DNA of 64,000 nt from Dioscorea cayenensis subsp. rotundata (taxonomy: Eukaryota > Streptophyta > Magnoliopsida > Dioscoreales > Dioscoreaceae). A model generated the notes under the pieces. That model was given only the letters and a program-made list of their open reading frames with translations, made no database searches and was not told where the DNA came from. The stretch is taken from positions 186,001 through 250,000 of the forward strand of contig NC_052479.1 of the NCBI RefSeq assembly GCF_009730915.1. Direction: 5' to 3'. Shown here one piece after another: positions 35,825 to 47,289 of this stretch (the first letter of the stretch is position 1; the number at the start of each line of letters is the position of its first letter). The position numbers and the translations under genes are program-made.

Positions 35825-37778
35825 GGCAATGGCGAGACCCGATCGGAGCGACGCGCACTTGCCGCCGGAGCAGGAGGCGAAGATAGAGGAGGAGACGCGC
35901 GAGTACTTCGAGGGCATCGCCCCCAAGCGCCACACCAAACCCTCCAGAAGCGAGTATTCCTCGGTCTACTCTGATGCCCTCCAACCCTCCGATCAGACTT
36001 CTATCCCTGAGCTCGATAAGCTCCGCGAGCTCGAATCTCATCCTCAGGTGCTTCTTCTCCAGCCTTTCGTTCTCTCGTTTTGTAGATCTAAGTTTTAATT
36101 CTCATCTGATGGGGTTTTCTATGTAGAAATTGGTTTATAATGGGACTGAGCCTTCGGAGGAGTACGTGGAGACGGAGTACTACACGGATCTCAATGGAGT
36201 TGACAAGGAGCACCACACGGTATGCTTTTCTTTTCTAGTTCTGGTTTCCTCTTCTTTCTTTCTTTCTGCTACTCTGATGATCATGTTAAATAACTCCTCA
36301 ATTTTGATTTACTTTGCTAATTTAAAGCTTTGAGTTGGAATAATTGTTTAGGGTTTTGGTTGAATAAGCGAGTAAATTTTAGCGAAATTTCTTGTGAGAA
36401 TGTTTTTCCTTGAATTTTACAAGGAATTCAGGACATGTGATAAATTTGGTAGTTTGGTTGATTGTTTTGGAGATTCATTGAATTGATGTCTATAGAGCAG
36501 TGTGTTGCAACTACTAAATTGATAAAAATTTACAATTTTTCGTGCAAGCTTTAGTTTTTAAGTCTTTCTTCAAATTCCGTGAGTTTTATATTTGTGCAAG
36601 CTGAACAACCATTTTCAAGTTAATCTTGAGAGATCCTTTGAGTTGTTGGTGACCTTGAGAAAAGTTAATGGTTATCAATTAGTTGAGTTGTCTGTTTGGT
36701 GAACAAAAGTTTATCCGATCATTGTTAGTGCAAATGCATGATTTGTTCTATTGGTTTTGATTGTTCATAAAAATTGAGGTTTCATTGTGTGGCCTGTTGA
36801 CTCTGTCAGAAGAATTCCATTTTGCAATTTTTTTTTTTTGTAACTTCTTATGGTTGTACTTTGTTATTTGTGCCTTTTAATCTTTGTTTCCTATGTATCA
36901 TTCATTTGCTACTTCTACATTGTTAAGTACCTTTTGGCACATTATTTAACTCTTCTACTATTAAATAATTCAGTTGATGGAGTAATCTAGGTGTTCTATC
37001 CTACATCCATCACTCTATAGTACTCGCTCCATTCCTTTTTACTTGTTACTTGTTATATTTTGAAGCTTTTCTATGTTTTTTTTTACTTGTCACATTAGTA
37101 ATTTTGTGCAGCATTAAATAATTTTTTTCAAATTTACCTTTTAATTTAATGTACTCGTACAATTTTTAATAAATCACAATCAACTAAGCATTAAATTATA
37201 TACTCCGTTTAGTGAAGTTTCAAATAGGAGCAATTTTCGAAAGTAATAGAATTTTTTATAAAATAGTATAGATAACCAACTAATTTTAACCAATTTTTTT
37301 TAATCGGTGCGGAAGGAGTGTATAGTTAAATGTTAGGATCTATATCTATCGACATTGTTGTCCCTAGTGAACTCTATATTAGCTATTAAGATCCTTCTCC
37401 AACTCTTTTCTGGATTTTTTTTTTTTTTGATGGAGCAAAAATTTTACCCTAATTTTCTCACATCTCCATATGCATGCATTTCTCTTAGCAGACTGGAACA
37501 GGTTTCATCAAGATGGAGAAATCAAACGACAGCTGCTTTGAGTTAACACCAACTTCTGATGTTACTGATGGTCATAAATCCTCCATGTGTAATCCTGCAA
37601 CAAATGAATGGATTCCTTCTGCTGAGTCGGTACATCAAATAATCTACATTTAGCTTTCTTTTCTTCCATCTTTTGTATATATATATATATATATATTATA
37701 ATCATCAAGGTTCTGATTCACTTCACTTTCTTTTAGGTGATCCCTGTTTCAAACAAACCACATCGGAGTGATGCCTGA
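35820..37778 (+). CDS. MEE59: MEE59-like protein (maternal effect embryo arrest 59)
   Basis: Four exons, 35820-36047, 36127-36219, 37492-37629 and 37737-37778, encode 166 hydrophilic residues. I match the protein to the Arabidopsis MEE59 type, whose loss was reported in a screen for maternal-effect embryo arrest and whose biochemical role is not known. Features are RPDRSDAHLPPEQEAKIEE, a KRHTKPSRSEYSS motif that recalls the family, then EEYVETEYYTDLNGVDKEHH, TGTGFIK, and a tail ending NKPHRSDA. There is no signal peptide or membrane segment. The family name comes from memory of these motifs and is less certain than the gene structure. The third and fourth exons may be the more divergent part. 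Intron 2 (36220-37491) carries a Stowaway-like MITE. The ATG directly follows a GA run. Confidence 0.75.
37023..37320. mobile_element. Stowaway-like MITE in MEE59-like intron 2
   Basis: The element is about 298 bp, very AT-rich and flanked by TA on both sides (37021-37022 and 37321-37322). The left end CTCGCTCCATTCC pairs with the reverse complement of the right end GGTGCGGAAGGAGTG, which resembles the Stowaway consensus CTCCCTCCGTTCC. It has no coding capacity, so it would depend on a Tc1/mariner transposase from elsewhere. A second, related element is at 55904-56211. Confidence 0.8.
37675..37697. repeat. (TA)n microsatellite in MEE59-like intron 3
   Basis: A TA run of about 20 bp lies in the short third intron of the MEE59-like gene. 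Confidence 0.75.
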
Positions 37779-38563
37779 GAACCAGCAGCATTTGGTCACA
37801 GTTTGAGATCTCATTGGCAATAACATATCATTGTGTTCGCTTCATTGTTTGCTCCTTAAAAGTTGTCTACCTGGTCATTTTTAATGTGTTTCTCTTGGAA
37901 TGTTTGCTCAGACAGCAGACTCTCTCTCTCTCTTTCTCGTCTATTTAAATTCCACGCGGTGTATATCAGACTTCATTGTTGTCTAATCTAATTCCCATCA
38001 AGTTTATGCTCTGTTTAGATTTATTCATAGATATTTATTTTAATTTGTTTATAAACTTATTTTTTTTAAAAAAAATATTTCCATTCAATATAAAAATGTT
38101 TCTACAAAGTTACATAATTTATTTCAATTTGAAGCTCAAGCAGGCTTGTGTCTGGCTGGTATTTTCCTGGCTCAGTTTTTCTATTGTCTTTGTTTTTGCT
38201 CTTGTTTTTTTAAAAAAATTTTATAAACTCACTCTGAGATTTTTGGTCGGTTTTTGACATTTTATCATTTTTTTTCGGTTTAATAAAATTATAATTTATC
38301 TTTTTTTTAAAAAAATACATACCCTACTCACAATTTATGTGATAACTTAAAAATCCTTATTTTTTTTAAAAAAAAATTATTGCCGACTAATCCAATTCCT
38401 TTCTTTACCCGCTTTAATTTTTTTTTAAATCAAAATACTTATTTATTTATTTATTATTTTAAAAGAATAAGAGCGTACGATCACAAGCACCCACTAGTCA
38501 ACTGTTTTTCACCGACGCTCTCAAAACTCCACTCTCTCGTTCTCGAGCTCGAAATCGCCATCA
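37779..38563. other. Spacer between MEE59-like gene and DET2
   Basis: This 785-bp interval is AT-rich, with several T8/A8 runs at about 38060, 38205, 38305 and 38360. It includes the 3'-UTR of the upstream gene and the promoter and leader of DET2. No coding sequence or RNA gene is evident. Confidence 0.5.
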
Positions 38564-39352
38564 ATGGCGTGGGACGACGAGAAGATCTTCTCCAAAGCCC
38601 TCATCTCCCTATACATCATGTGCCCACTCACCATCCTCTCCCTCCACTTCCTCACAGCCCCATACGGCAAGCACGCCCGCTCTGGCTGGGGCCCCACTCT
38701 CCCCCCATCCCTCGCTTGGTTCCTCATGGAAAGCCCTACCCTTTGGCTCACTGTTCTCCTCTACCCTCTCGGCCGCCACTCTTCTCACCCTCTCTCCCTC
38801 ATCGTCATCTCCCTCTATCTCCTCCACTACATCCACCGCACCCTCATCTATCCTCTCCGACTCCTCTTCACCTCCACCTCCAAGTCCAATCCCGGTTTTC
38901 CCCTCTCCATCGCCTTCTTCGCTTTCTCCTTCAACCTCCTCAACGCTTACTTGCAAGCTCGCTCCGCATCCCACTACGCCGGATCAGCGACGGCGGAGTA
39001 CGGATGGAGGTTGTGGTTCCGGGTTGCGGCGGGGATGGCGGTGTTCTTTTTGGGGATGAGAGTGAACATTAGGGCTGACTTGGCGCTGGTGAAGCTTAAG
39101 AAGGAAGGTGGCGGGTACAAGATACCGCGAGGTGGGTTGTTTGAGTTTGTGAGCTGCCCTAATTACATGGGTGAGGCCTTGGAATGGTTGGGCTGGGCCA
39201 TTGTGGCTTGGTCTCCGGCTTCATGGGCCTTCTTCTTGTATACCTGTTCTAACCTTGGGCCTAGGGCCCGGGCCCATCATAAATGGTATTGTGAGAAGTT
39301 TGGCTCTGATTACCCGTCTTCTCGTAAAGCCATTGTTCCTTTCTTCTACTAA
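38564..39352 (+). CDS. DET2: Steroid 5-alpha-reductase DET2
   Basis: This is an NADPH-dependent 5-alpha-reductase acting early in brassinosteroid synthesis (campesterol branch), in the ER membrane. It is a single-exon gene of 262 residues, identical in length to Arabidopsis DET2. Several hydrophobic helices are visible (for example around 10-30, 50-65, 75-100 and 150-165). The conserved C-terminal reductase domain contains YKIPRGGLFEFVSCPNYMGE, EWLGWAIVAW, and the ending KFGSDYPSSRKAIVPFFY. The ATG at 38564 gives the typical MAWDDEKIF start; a long overlapping frame on the plus strand and one on the minus strand are shadows of this GC-rich coding region. The first half has higher GC than its surroundings. 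It is convergent with PHS2. Confidence 0.96.
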   Translation: MAWDDEKIFSKALISLYIMCPLTILSLHFLTAPYGKHARSGWGPTLPPSLAWFLMESPTLWLTVLLYPLGRHSSHPLSLIVISLYLLHYIHRTLIYPLRLLFTSTSKSNPGFPLSIAFFAFSFNLLNAYLQARSASHYAGSATAEYGWRLWFRVAAGMAVFFLGMRVNIRADLALVKLKKEGGGYKIPRGGLFEFVSCPNYMGEALEWLGWAIVAWSPASWAFFLYTCSNLGPRARAHHKWYCEKFGSDYPSSRKAIVPFFY

Positions 39353-39970
39353 TGTTTTGTTCTCTCGCTTTTATTCCTATTTTTAATAATAAATGAACGC
39401 CGAATGTTGTGTTGCATTCAAATCAGATAATTTTTAGAGTAATTTTCATCAGTATTTTTACTTCAAAGAAATAATAGTTTTAACTTTTGTTGTATTGTTA
39501 TTCAGTAAAACTATGGTTTTTAGTTAAAACAAAAAAAAATTTATAAAATTGTACTGTATTTAATTAATATTTATGTGTTGTACTCCAGTTTTATTTATAA
39601 GACAAACATGTAAAATAAATGACTAATTTTTTTTTAAAAAAAAATGTTTAGACCATTATTTCTCATTTCCAATTCAAATGATACATATTTTACATATGTA
39701 AATAAGATAATGCATTCACCATTACAAGAAGTCTCTATAAATAATAACTGACAAGATACAGGATTTACTCCTTTTACATGAGATACCTACCAACCCATTA
39801 AGGGAAGTAACATTAAATATAAAAGTAGATAGATAAAACACCCTCCAGAGTGTATCATGTGAATGATGAGAAGGCAATGGCTGATTATTTTCTCCGCCTT
39901 TTCGACCTTATTTATTGATATACATAAATGGTAGGCTCATGCTTATGAACTTGTATATTTGAAGACCAAA
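39353..39970. other. Convergent spacer between DET2 and PHS2
   Basis: About 620 bp hold the two 3'-UTRs. An AATAAATG poly-A-type signal follows DET2 at about 39388. Long A/T runs lie near 39630. No other gene is seen. Confidence 0.45.
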
Positions 39971-42900
39971 TCAAGGAACTGGACAAGCTTTTATATCCCA
40001 AATCTCTTTAGCGTATTGGCTGATGGTTCGATCACTGCTGAATTTCCCACTGCCTGCTGTGCTCATGATAGACATCTTCAACCATCTCCTCTTATCCCTG
40101 TAACACAATGAAAACATCGGTTAAAAGCCGACGATAATTTCATGCTTCTTCACTACAACGGCATGGCATGGCACGGCACGGCAATACGGCATTGTGCAAG
40201 TGCACCATCCTTCTGCAGTTTGATAATAACATGTTATCTTACTTGTAAGCTTCGTCCACCTGGGCCTGAGCATCCATATAGCTAGGGAAGTCATGACCGA
40301 CGAGGAAATAGTCACCACGGCCGTAACCAGAATTCCCTTCCAGGGAATCAAGAAGAGGGTTGTAATCATAGCTGCCAAATGCACCACTCCTTATGAATTG
40401 CTTCGCCTCCTCAAATCTTGGATCTGGTTTGAACTGTAACATTCAACAAGGATGAGACAAGGCAATTGATAATTTGAATATTTCATCTGCATTGTTTTAC
40501 TGGTAACACATATCATTGTAATCAATTAATGTTTACCTGTCCCAATTCTCTCTCTTTGCGTAGTTTTGGGACTTCATCTGCTCTGGCACCAAAAAGGAAG
40601 AAATTCTCTTCGCCTATTTCTTCTCTAATTTCAACATTTGCACCATCTAATGTTCCGATAATCAAACAACCATTGAGAGAAAACTTCATGTTGCCTGTCC
40701 CACTTGCCTCCATACCTGCTGTGCTGGTTTGCTGAGAGAGCTCGCTGCCAGGAATGAGCTTTTCGGCCACAGATACATTATAGTTTGGTATGAAGACAAC
40801 CTGGTTAATCATCACAGTGATATAGAGGTAACATCAGGACTGTAATTGCTCCACAACTGGCAATCAATTCATATGCTAATGGACAATAGTAATAGTATGC
40901 AGAATGTTAAAGAGTGTCGGACAGTAAAGTTTTGCAAATATAAAAACATTAATTCAAGGTGAAGTGGAGTAAGTGAACCTAAATAGCCCAAGTAACAAAT
41001 AAAAAGAAAAAGAAATGAAGAAATAAAAAACACCAAGTAATATTACATTGAGCATGTGTATCAATCAGTTTGAATATTTTGCAGCATATATTCACAAAAT
41101 CGAACTAATCTATTCATAACTTACTAATTTAAAAGAATACTACCTTCAGATATTTACTAATTTCGGGATCATTGTTGACTACAGCACCAACATCATTAAC
41201 CAGCTTGACAATCCTTTTGGCATTGGTGTATGTTGCAAATGCTTTCCCTCCAATCATGACAGTCCGTGGAGTCACTTTCTTCCTCTCCTCAATGCTCATT
41301 TCCTATAATCAGAACTTCAGTTAGTCATTACCAGGAGAATGCCCCAAAGCAACTTCAGAAGCTCACTAACGGCACTCGGACGAGTACTCAAGTTTGGCAT
41401 AGACTTGAAGTTGATTCATTGTCACATAGCACTAACTTCATAACACAAAGGAATAGGACAGGGAAGTAACTCAAAGGGTCCCTTCAATTGTGAAGCAGAA
41501 TTATTCAACTTCACTGAATGGGAGCGTGATGCTGACAAATTCATAAACCTAGCTCAGATAAAAAATTGTTTGCTTATTTAATCTGTAGGAATCTCACAAT
41601 CACACATGTACTTCATTAGAAAAAGAGCACTGTGACTTAAACAAGGTTGATCTGACATGATCCAACATAGCAGCCTATCATGTTTAACTTCTTCTAGTTA
41701 ACAACATGGCCAAACAGGAATGTGACATGATCCAACCCAACCTAACAGTACTCATAATGAACAGAATGAGCAAGTCTAACACAAATTTAGACAAACACAA
41801 TTTGGTTTAGACGGGCCCAAGAGCATTGTGACTTGAACAAGGTTGATTTGACATAATCCAACATAGAAGCCTATCATGTTTAACTTCTTCTAGCTAACAT
41901 GACCAAACACAAATGTGACGTGATCCAACCCAACCTAACAGTATCATAATGCACAGAATGAGCAAGTCTAACCCAAATTCAGACAAACACAATTTGGTTT
42001 AGACGGGGTCCAAGAAAAGATTAATTAAATAAATAAATAAATAAAAAGAAATAACATAGCTACTCACATGATACCAAGGTGGATCTCCATGCAGGACAAC
42101 TAAAGACATTGAGCAATGAAAAATCATAATCAGAAATTGACTGTACCTTCAGATTTTTGTATCGGTATACTGCACCCAGAATGTTTAGCAGCTGTCTCTT
42201 GTACTCATGGATGCGCTTCACTTGAATGTCAAAGAGGCTATTGGGGTCGATGCTTACACCAGTAACTTGCAGCACATATTGTGCAAGCCGAGATTTGTTA
42301 GCCATCTTAGCTGAAGCCCACTCCTCATGGAGTGCCTCATCATCCGCAAACTGTTCCATGGTATACACCAAAGAAGATTATGTCAGTTGGCATACATAAT
42401 TTTTAATTTCTAATCAAACTTGTGTGCCAGCATACTTGACGGAGTCCACAAAGGAGATCAAGATTAGTGATCCATTCATCTGTTTTTAGCCACTTGGTGA
42501 TTATGTTGCTCAACTCTGGGCTGCAAAAACGGAGCCACCGACGAGGTGTGATGCCATTGGTTTTGTTCTGGAATTTGGTAGGCCATACAGAGACATAGTC
42601 TGCGAATAACTCTGACTTTAAGATGTCACTGTGCAACTGAGCAACACCATTTACCTATAAAGTGAACCACCAAGTGTTATCACAATAATTACTGCATAAG
42701 TTGTAGTATGGCAATTCAAACTGCAAAATAAGCGTGTGTTTGCGTGTGTTTCGAAATTTTTCCTCTAAAACTTCCAATTGACAGATTGGAGCTGGTAATA
42801 TTACAGATGACCAACTAGCAACCAGAATCAACAACATAACCAACTACATGGTACTTTGCGACAGGTGGGATGGAATTCCTATATGATTATGCTGGAAGAT

Positions 42901-45900
42901 GTTACCAGTAATGGCATTGAAAAATTCTCTTTGTTAATTAAAAAAGAGCTAAAATTCAGAAAAAAAAAGTATGGCTGGATTTTCATCAAGTTTTAGATCA
43001 GTTAGAGAAAAATGGCCACTTCCAAGATTTTGTCCTGATGATAGTTTCATTTGACCTATTCCTTCTAGCAATTACAATCTACTTATGCAGGACCATTGAT
43101 TAGGAGAGTAATAAAAAAAAAAAGATGATCTTACAGTATGTGAAGAAACCACGCATAAATTAGCCATGCGTATAACAGGTTTTTGTGGATTGGAGTTATC
43201 CAGGATCCGCATGTTGGAGAGCTTGTCTTCCATATCAGTTCGGGTGGAATGAATCAAAGCCATAAACTGCCCAAGAAACAAATGTCAGACACATATGCTA
43301 AGTATAAACACAAAGGTAAGCCAGAGATGAGGAACGATGGCTTGCCCGCTTATCTATTTCTTCAATGATCTCCAAATGACGAGGGAGAAGTTTTGCTAAT
43401 ATAGCTTTTGGCCATTTCTCTAATGCCTCTGGTAGAACTGTGTGATTTGTATAGGCAACAGTCCTGAAGTGGAAAGGTTTTATTTATGAACTGAGGCTAG
43501 CATATTAGATGAATTTTCTTGGAAAAGAGATTAAGATAACAGTTTAACTCACTTAGTTGTCACATCCCAAGCTTCATCCCAACCAAGTCCTTCACCATCC
43601 ATAAGTAATCGCATCAATTCTGGAATGGCAAGTGTTGGATGGGTATCATTCAGTTGAACTGCAACTTTACTAGGAAATTCAGACCACTGCAAGGAACCTA
43701 CACCATTTCTCCTCTCCTTGAATCTGGCAATAATGTCCTGCATACCAGAATTCAGGATCAAAGGTCACTTAGTCAAAACATATCAGAGATTACATGCCAT
43801 TGCAGATTCAATATTAACTTGAGCTTTGATAATTTCTCAGAAAGCAATTTCATGTAGACAGAGAAAGAACATAACATACTTGCAGTGATGCACTACAAAG
43901 GAAAAACTGTTGCTTCAGTCTTAAGATTTTCCCATTCTCAGTAGCATCTCCTGGGTACAGAACTGCACAAATCTAAACAACCACAAATTGTTATGCACTA
44001 CCTCAAGAATTAATATAAGCAAAGAAAGAAATGGAAAACTCAAAACCAAGTGTCAGATTGCTCATTCCTCTCTTATAGAACAGTGTCAAACAACCATAGC
44101 AGTAAAATATAAGATATGATAAAGTTCTAAGTCATTTTCTTTCTATTGCAAAATTATAATCCTTCTTCCCATAAGAATGTAAAACACACTAAATTGTAGG
44201 AAGCACTTTGATCAAAATCTTTTTCTTTAGGCAAATAACATCAAGAAATATCATTACTAATAACCACTAAGATAGAGAATCCAGAAAGATGTGAGAGCTA
44301 GGATCTACGCAGAGCCATGTTTAAACAAAAGACTTGGTAAAAAAGCCAACAGATCAACAAACCTGCTGGGCTTTAGAGTGAAGTTGAGCAGCAGATTCAT
44401 ACTGTCCATCATTGAACTGAAATAGATTAAAATCATCAGCAGTAGCTTTGGCTTCCCAGAGGCGAAGACTAATAGTATTTTTGGTCTTATATCCAGGAAT
44501 TGGTACATCATAAGCCAGTGCCTGAAGAACCTCACCACCAACCCACTGTCGACTGCAAAAAATAGGCATAAAAAAGCATGAAGGAAAACGTAACAAGTTT
44601 CTTAAAAGATATAAGCTTTAAAAATAACATAGAACAAAATAAAAATCCCAGTTCCCCACTGGTAATAATAGATACAGGATTATTGGAGCAGTTTCTCATT
44701 TAGACCGCATAATTGCAGGTACCACAGTGACCTCTAAATAAAAAAGAGATGCTCCCTGCATTGGAGGTGTTTTAAGAGTTGGGGTACACACCGAAATAAC
44801 ATATTGACAAATAAAAAAGATCACTAATTTGTTGATAACCTTTGACAACCACAATAAAATCCAAATCTGTCTTGCTGACCTAATAAATAATGTTGAACAA
44901 ATGATTAAATAAGACAAAGTTCTCATTGTCAAGCCTGAAAGCATTTCACCAGGACTTTCCAGTCACACCTATACAAGTTGGTGTCATAAAATTCCAACAA
45001 TGGGAAATATTGGGCATCCCAAATTTGTCTAGATATCAATGGCTACAAAAATTAGATTGGATGTGTTAGATTAATCTGTTTATATATCATAAGCTGATAC
45101 GATAAGTGTCTGTTAAGCTTTAACGGCAAATGCCACTTCCAAACAATGATTAACTAATGCATATCATCAACAGAGAAGGTCTACATAAGTGATGGACATG
45201 GTATCCATATATGTAAATTTCTTCTGAAAGATCTAAAACTTACGATCCATCAGGAGAAACCTCAACATGGCCAAAGAATATGACTGGAAATGTGACATCA
45301 TGCCTCACAATCTCCCACGGACTGAATTTCTGTTTAAGGAAGCACCAGAAAGAACAAAGCTTTAGTTAATAAGAGGTACCAACAGAAGACATTAGGCATG
45401 TATCTAAAATAATACCTCAAGCCAATCTTCAGCTACTTCTTCTTGGCCCTCCTTGGATATTCGCTGCTTGAACAAACCATATCGGTACCGTAAGCCATAA
45501 CCCCATGCAGGCAAGTTCAATGTTGCCATTGAATCTAAAAAGCATGAAGCTAGCCTACCTAAGCCTCCATTACCCAAAGCTGCATCCTTTTCCTGAAAAA
45601 AAAGTTAAATTCCATGATACCACTCATAAGCTTTCCAATTCATCCATGATAAAACTCCAAACAAAAAAAAAAACAAAGGCAAGAAGGTATATAAATATTC
45701 ATAGTATGATCCTCCAAAATTACAAACAGAGAGAATCTAATTGCTAAACAAAATCAAAACTAACCTGTTCTACAATCTCCTCAAGCTTATGCCCCAACTG
45801 ATTTAAAGCATCAGCATAACCTTGCACAAGATCAAGGTTTCCAATAGCATTAGTAAGAGCACGACCTTGAAGATACTCCATAGATAAGTAGTAAGTCTGC

Positions 45901-46233
45901 TTGGGATCCGCCTTGTGGAAATGAACATAAGTCTCATCCCACCTCTGCAGAGATTCAAAACAACAAAATCAACAACCACAAACCAATCAAAACAACAATA
46001 AAATCAACCAATCAAGAAAAAAACACCACCTGGATGAGAAGATCACGAACGCTCTCAGCCGCGGCATAATACGCTTGTTCCAAATCGAACTTGAGAGGAG
46101 AGAAGTGAGGGGTGTAGTGAGCGTGGTAGGCTATGTTTGCGGCGATCTCCGAGGTTTTCTCCGCCAATGGATACCCCACGGCGGAGGGCGGCGTCTCGTC
46201 GGCGGCATGAGTCTCCTTCCTCGTGCTCGCCAT
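39971..46233 (-). CDS. PHS2: Alpha-glucan phosphorylase, H isozyme (cytosolic)
   Basis: This PLP enzyme reversibly releases glucose 1-phosphate from cytosolic heteroglycans made from maltose during starch turnover. Fifteen exons are seen: 46233-46030, 45944-45765, 45592-45416, 45329-45244, 44552-44363, 43972-43880, 43737-43553, 43463-43346, 43266-43135, 42654-42436, 42350-42147, 41302-41144, 40800-40537, 40433-40243 and 40097-39971. They encode 842 residues, the usual H-type length. There is no transit peptide and no L-type insertion of about 78 residues, which separates it from the plastid form. Motifs include [50 protein letters not shown] and [14 protein letters not shown], with the PLP lysine at about 688. 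Intron 8 uses a GC donor (CGG/GCAAGC). Intron 11 contains a tandem duplication. Confidence 0.97.
41623..42013. repeat. Tandem duplication, period about 196 bp, in PHS2 intron 11
   Basis: Two adjacent copies (about 41623-41818 and 41819-42013) share GAGCA..GTGACTT, ACAAGGTTGAT, CCTATCATGTTTAACTTCTT, ATGATCCAACCCAACCTAAC-type blocks and ACACAATTTGGTTTAGACGG. Identity looks near 90% by eye, so it is fairly recent. The sequence contains several GATCCAACCCAACC words, a style often seen in plant dispersed repeats. Confidence 0.8.
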
Positions 46234-46329
46234 GAATTTCAAGTAGATGAACATATGAACTTCGAGATCGATAAAAAAAGCCCGCGTGATATTTATGAAG
46301 CGATGGATCTCATGCCAAACAAGCGAAAG

Positions 46330-46350
46330 AATCACGTGAGAGTCACGTGA
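46330..46350 (-). promoter_or_regulatory. Paired G-boxes upstream of PHS2
   Basis: Two TCACGTGA palindromes (CACGTG at 46333-46338 and 46344-46349) lie 11 bp apart centre to centre, about one helical turn, and 100-115 bp upstream of the PHS2 start. Such spacing would let two bHLH or bZIP dimers bind on the same face. The role is inferred from motif and position. Confidence 0.55.
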
Positions 46351-46926
46351 AAGAAGGTGAAGAAAGATCCGAAAAAGGTGGTGGGTTTTGTAGACTAGCG
46401 ATGATGGTTAGATATTTGGATGTTTAGAACGGACGGTCAAGAACGATTTGGACTCAAATGATGATAAGATTTCGGTGAGTTGGGTGCACTCATTTCATTA
46501 TCTCTCCGGCTCTCTTGATTTGATTTTTGCCGAATTTTTTTAAACATTTTAAAAATAAATTGATTTTTAAATATTTTGATTCAATTTAAACATGAATCAT
46601 ATGATTTTCCTATCATGGATAATGACTCAAGTTTTAATAGAAGCTCATCTTCTTATCCAATGATTAATTTTATAATGCTATTAAAATTTTACATTGGCGT
46701 AAATACAAGTTAAAAGCCCAATGCTGAATTAGTTTAAAGTTCGTGGCTCTTAAAAATATTAGTTAATAAAAATAAGAAAACCAATCAAAACTGCAAATTG
46801 CTCCTGTGCTCTTTGAATCAAAATGAAAAATTTTGGTTACATTTAATTTAAAAAAAAAAAACAAAACATAGAAGCACTTAAGCCAACTTAATTTTCGTAG
46901 GAGAGAATGAAAAAAAAAAAAAACAA
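46351..46926. other. Spacer between PHS2 and LEA6 copy B
   Basis: This contains the PHS2 promoter on the left and the 3'-UTR of LEA6-B on the right, with A-runs at about 46849-46861 and 46910-46924. No other gene is seen. Confidence 0.45.
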
Positions 46927-47196
46927 TTAAGGAACACCGTGGCGATTGATGAAATCAATAGCATCAGTTTGAGTCTGGGAAAGGCCACTGCCGGAGAGTG
47001 TAGGAGCATCGGTGCCGCCGCCGTGGTGTGGCCGGTCAACCGGAGTTTGGTGGCCCTGAACACCATAACCCTGAGCTTTATACTCCTCTATAGTATCATA
47101 CTGCACATAAGGACTGGTCTCTGTTGGGAGTTTAACATCTTCTTTGCCTTCTGCATTGCTCTTCTCTTCTTGTTTCATTTGTTGAGCGCTCGCCAT
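46927..47196 (-). CDS. LEA group 6 (LEA18-type) protein, copy B
   Basis: This single-exon gene encodes 89 hydrophilic residues. It is a close paralogue of the protein at 15790-16056. Shared blocks are EDVKLPTETSPYVQ, IEEYKAQGYGVQGHQTPV, the invariant RPHHGGGTDAPTLSGSGL and the C-terminal INRHGVP. The first 20 residues differ and are rich in Gln, Glu and Lys. I start at the ATG at 47196 (MASAQQMKQ), which aligns with copy A; the frame extends upstream, but only through a TTG codon. The two copies are on the same strand, 31 kb apart, with unrelated genes between them. An ABRE and two RY elements lie just upstream. The family name is from memory of motifs. Confidence 0.78.
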   Translation of the reverse strand: MASAQQMKQEEKSNAEGKEDVKLPTETSPYVQYDTIEEYKAQGYGVQGHQTPVDRPHHGGGTDAPTLSGSGLSQTQTDAIDFINRHGVP

Positions 47197-47253
47197 TGTT
47201 GTCAATGAAACAAGTTAATCAATAGGTTCCCTTTTTATTGATCTAATTAAGAC

Positions 47254-47287
47254 GCCACGTAACAACCATGCATGCAGGCATGCATGG
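47254..47287 (-). promoter_or_regulatory. Seed/ABA-type motif cluster upstream of LEA6 copy B
   Basis: The gene strand carries an ABRE core ACGTGGC (plus strand GCCACGT, 47254-47260) and two RY elements, CATGCATGCA at 47267-47276 and CATGCATG at 47279-47286. These lie about 60-90 bp upstream of the LEA6-B start codon. The arrangement is like that upstream of copy A but tighter and closer to the gene. A TATA-like AATAAAAAGG lies at about 47231-47240. Confidence 0.6.
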
Positions 47288-47289
47288 CC

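Noticed and set aside
38380-39072. Long overlapping frames on both strands across DET2
   Set aside because: They are shadows of the GC-rich DET2 coding sequence; only the 262-residue frame matches a known family along its whole length.
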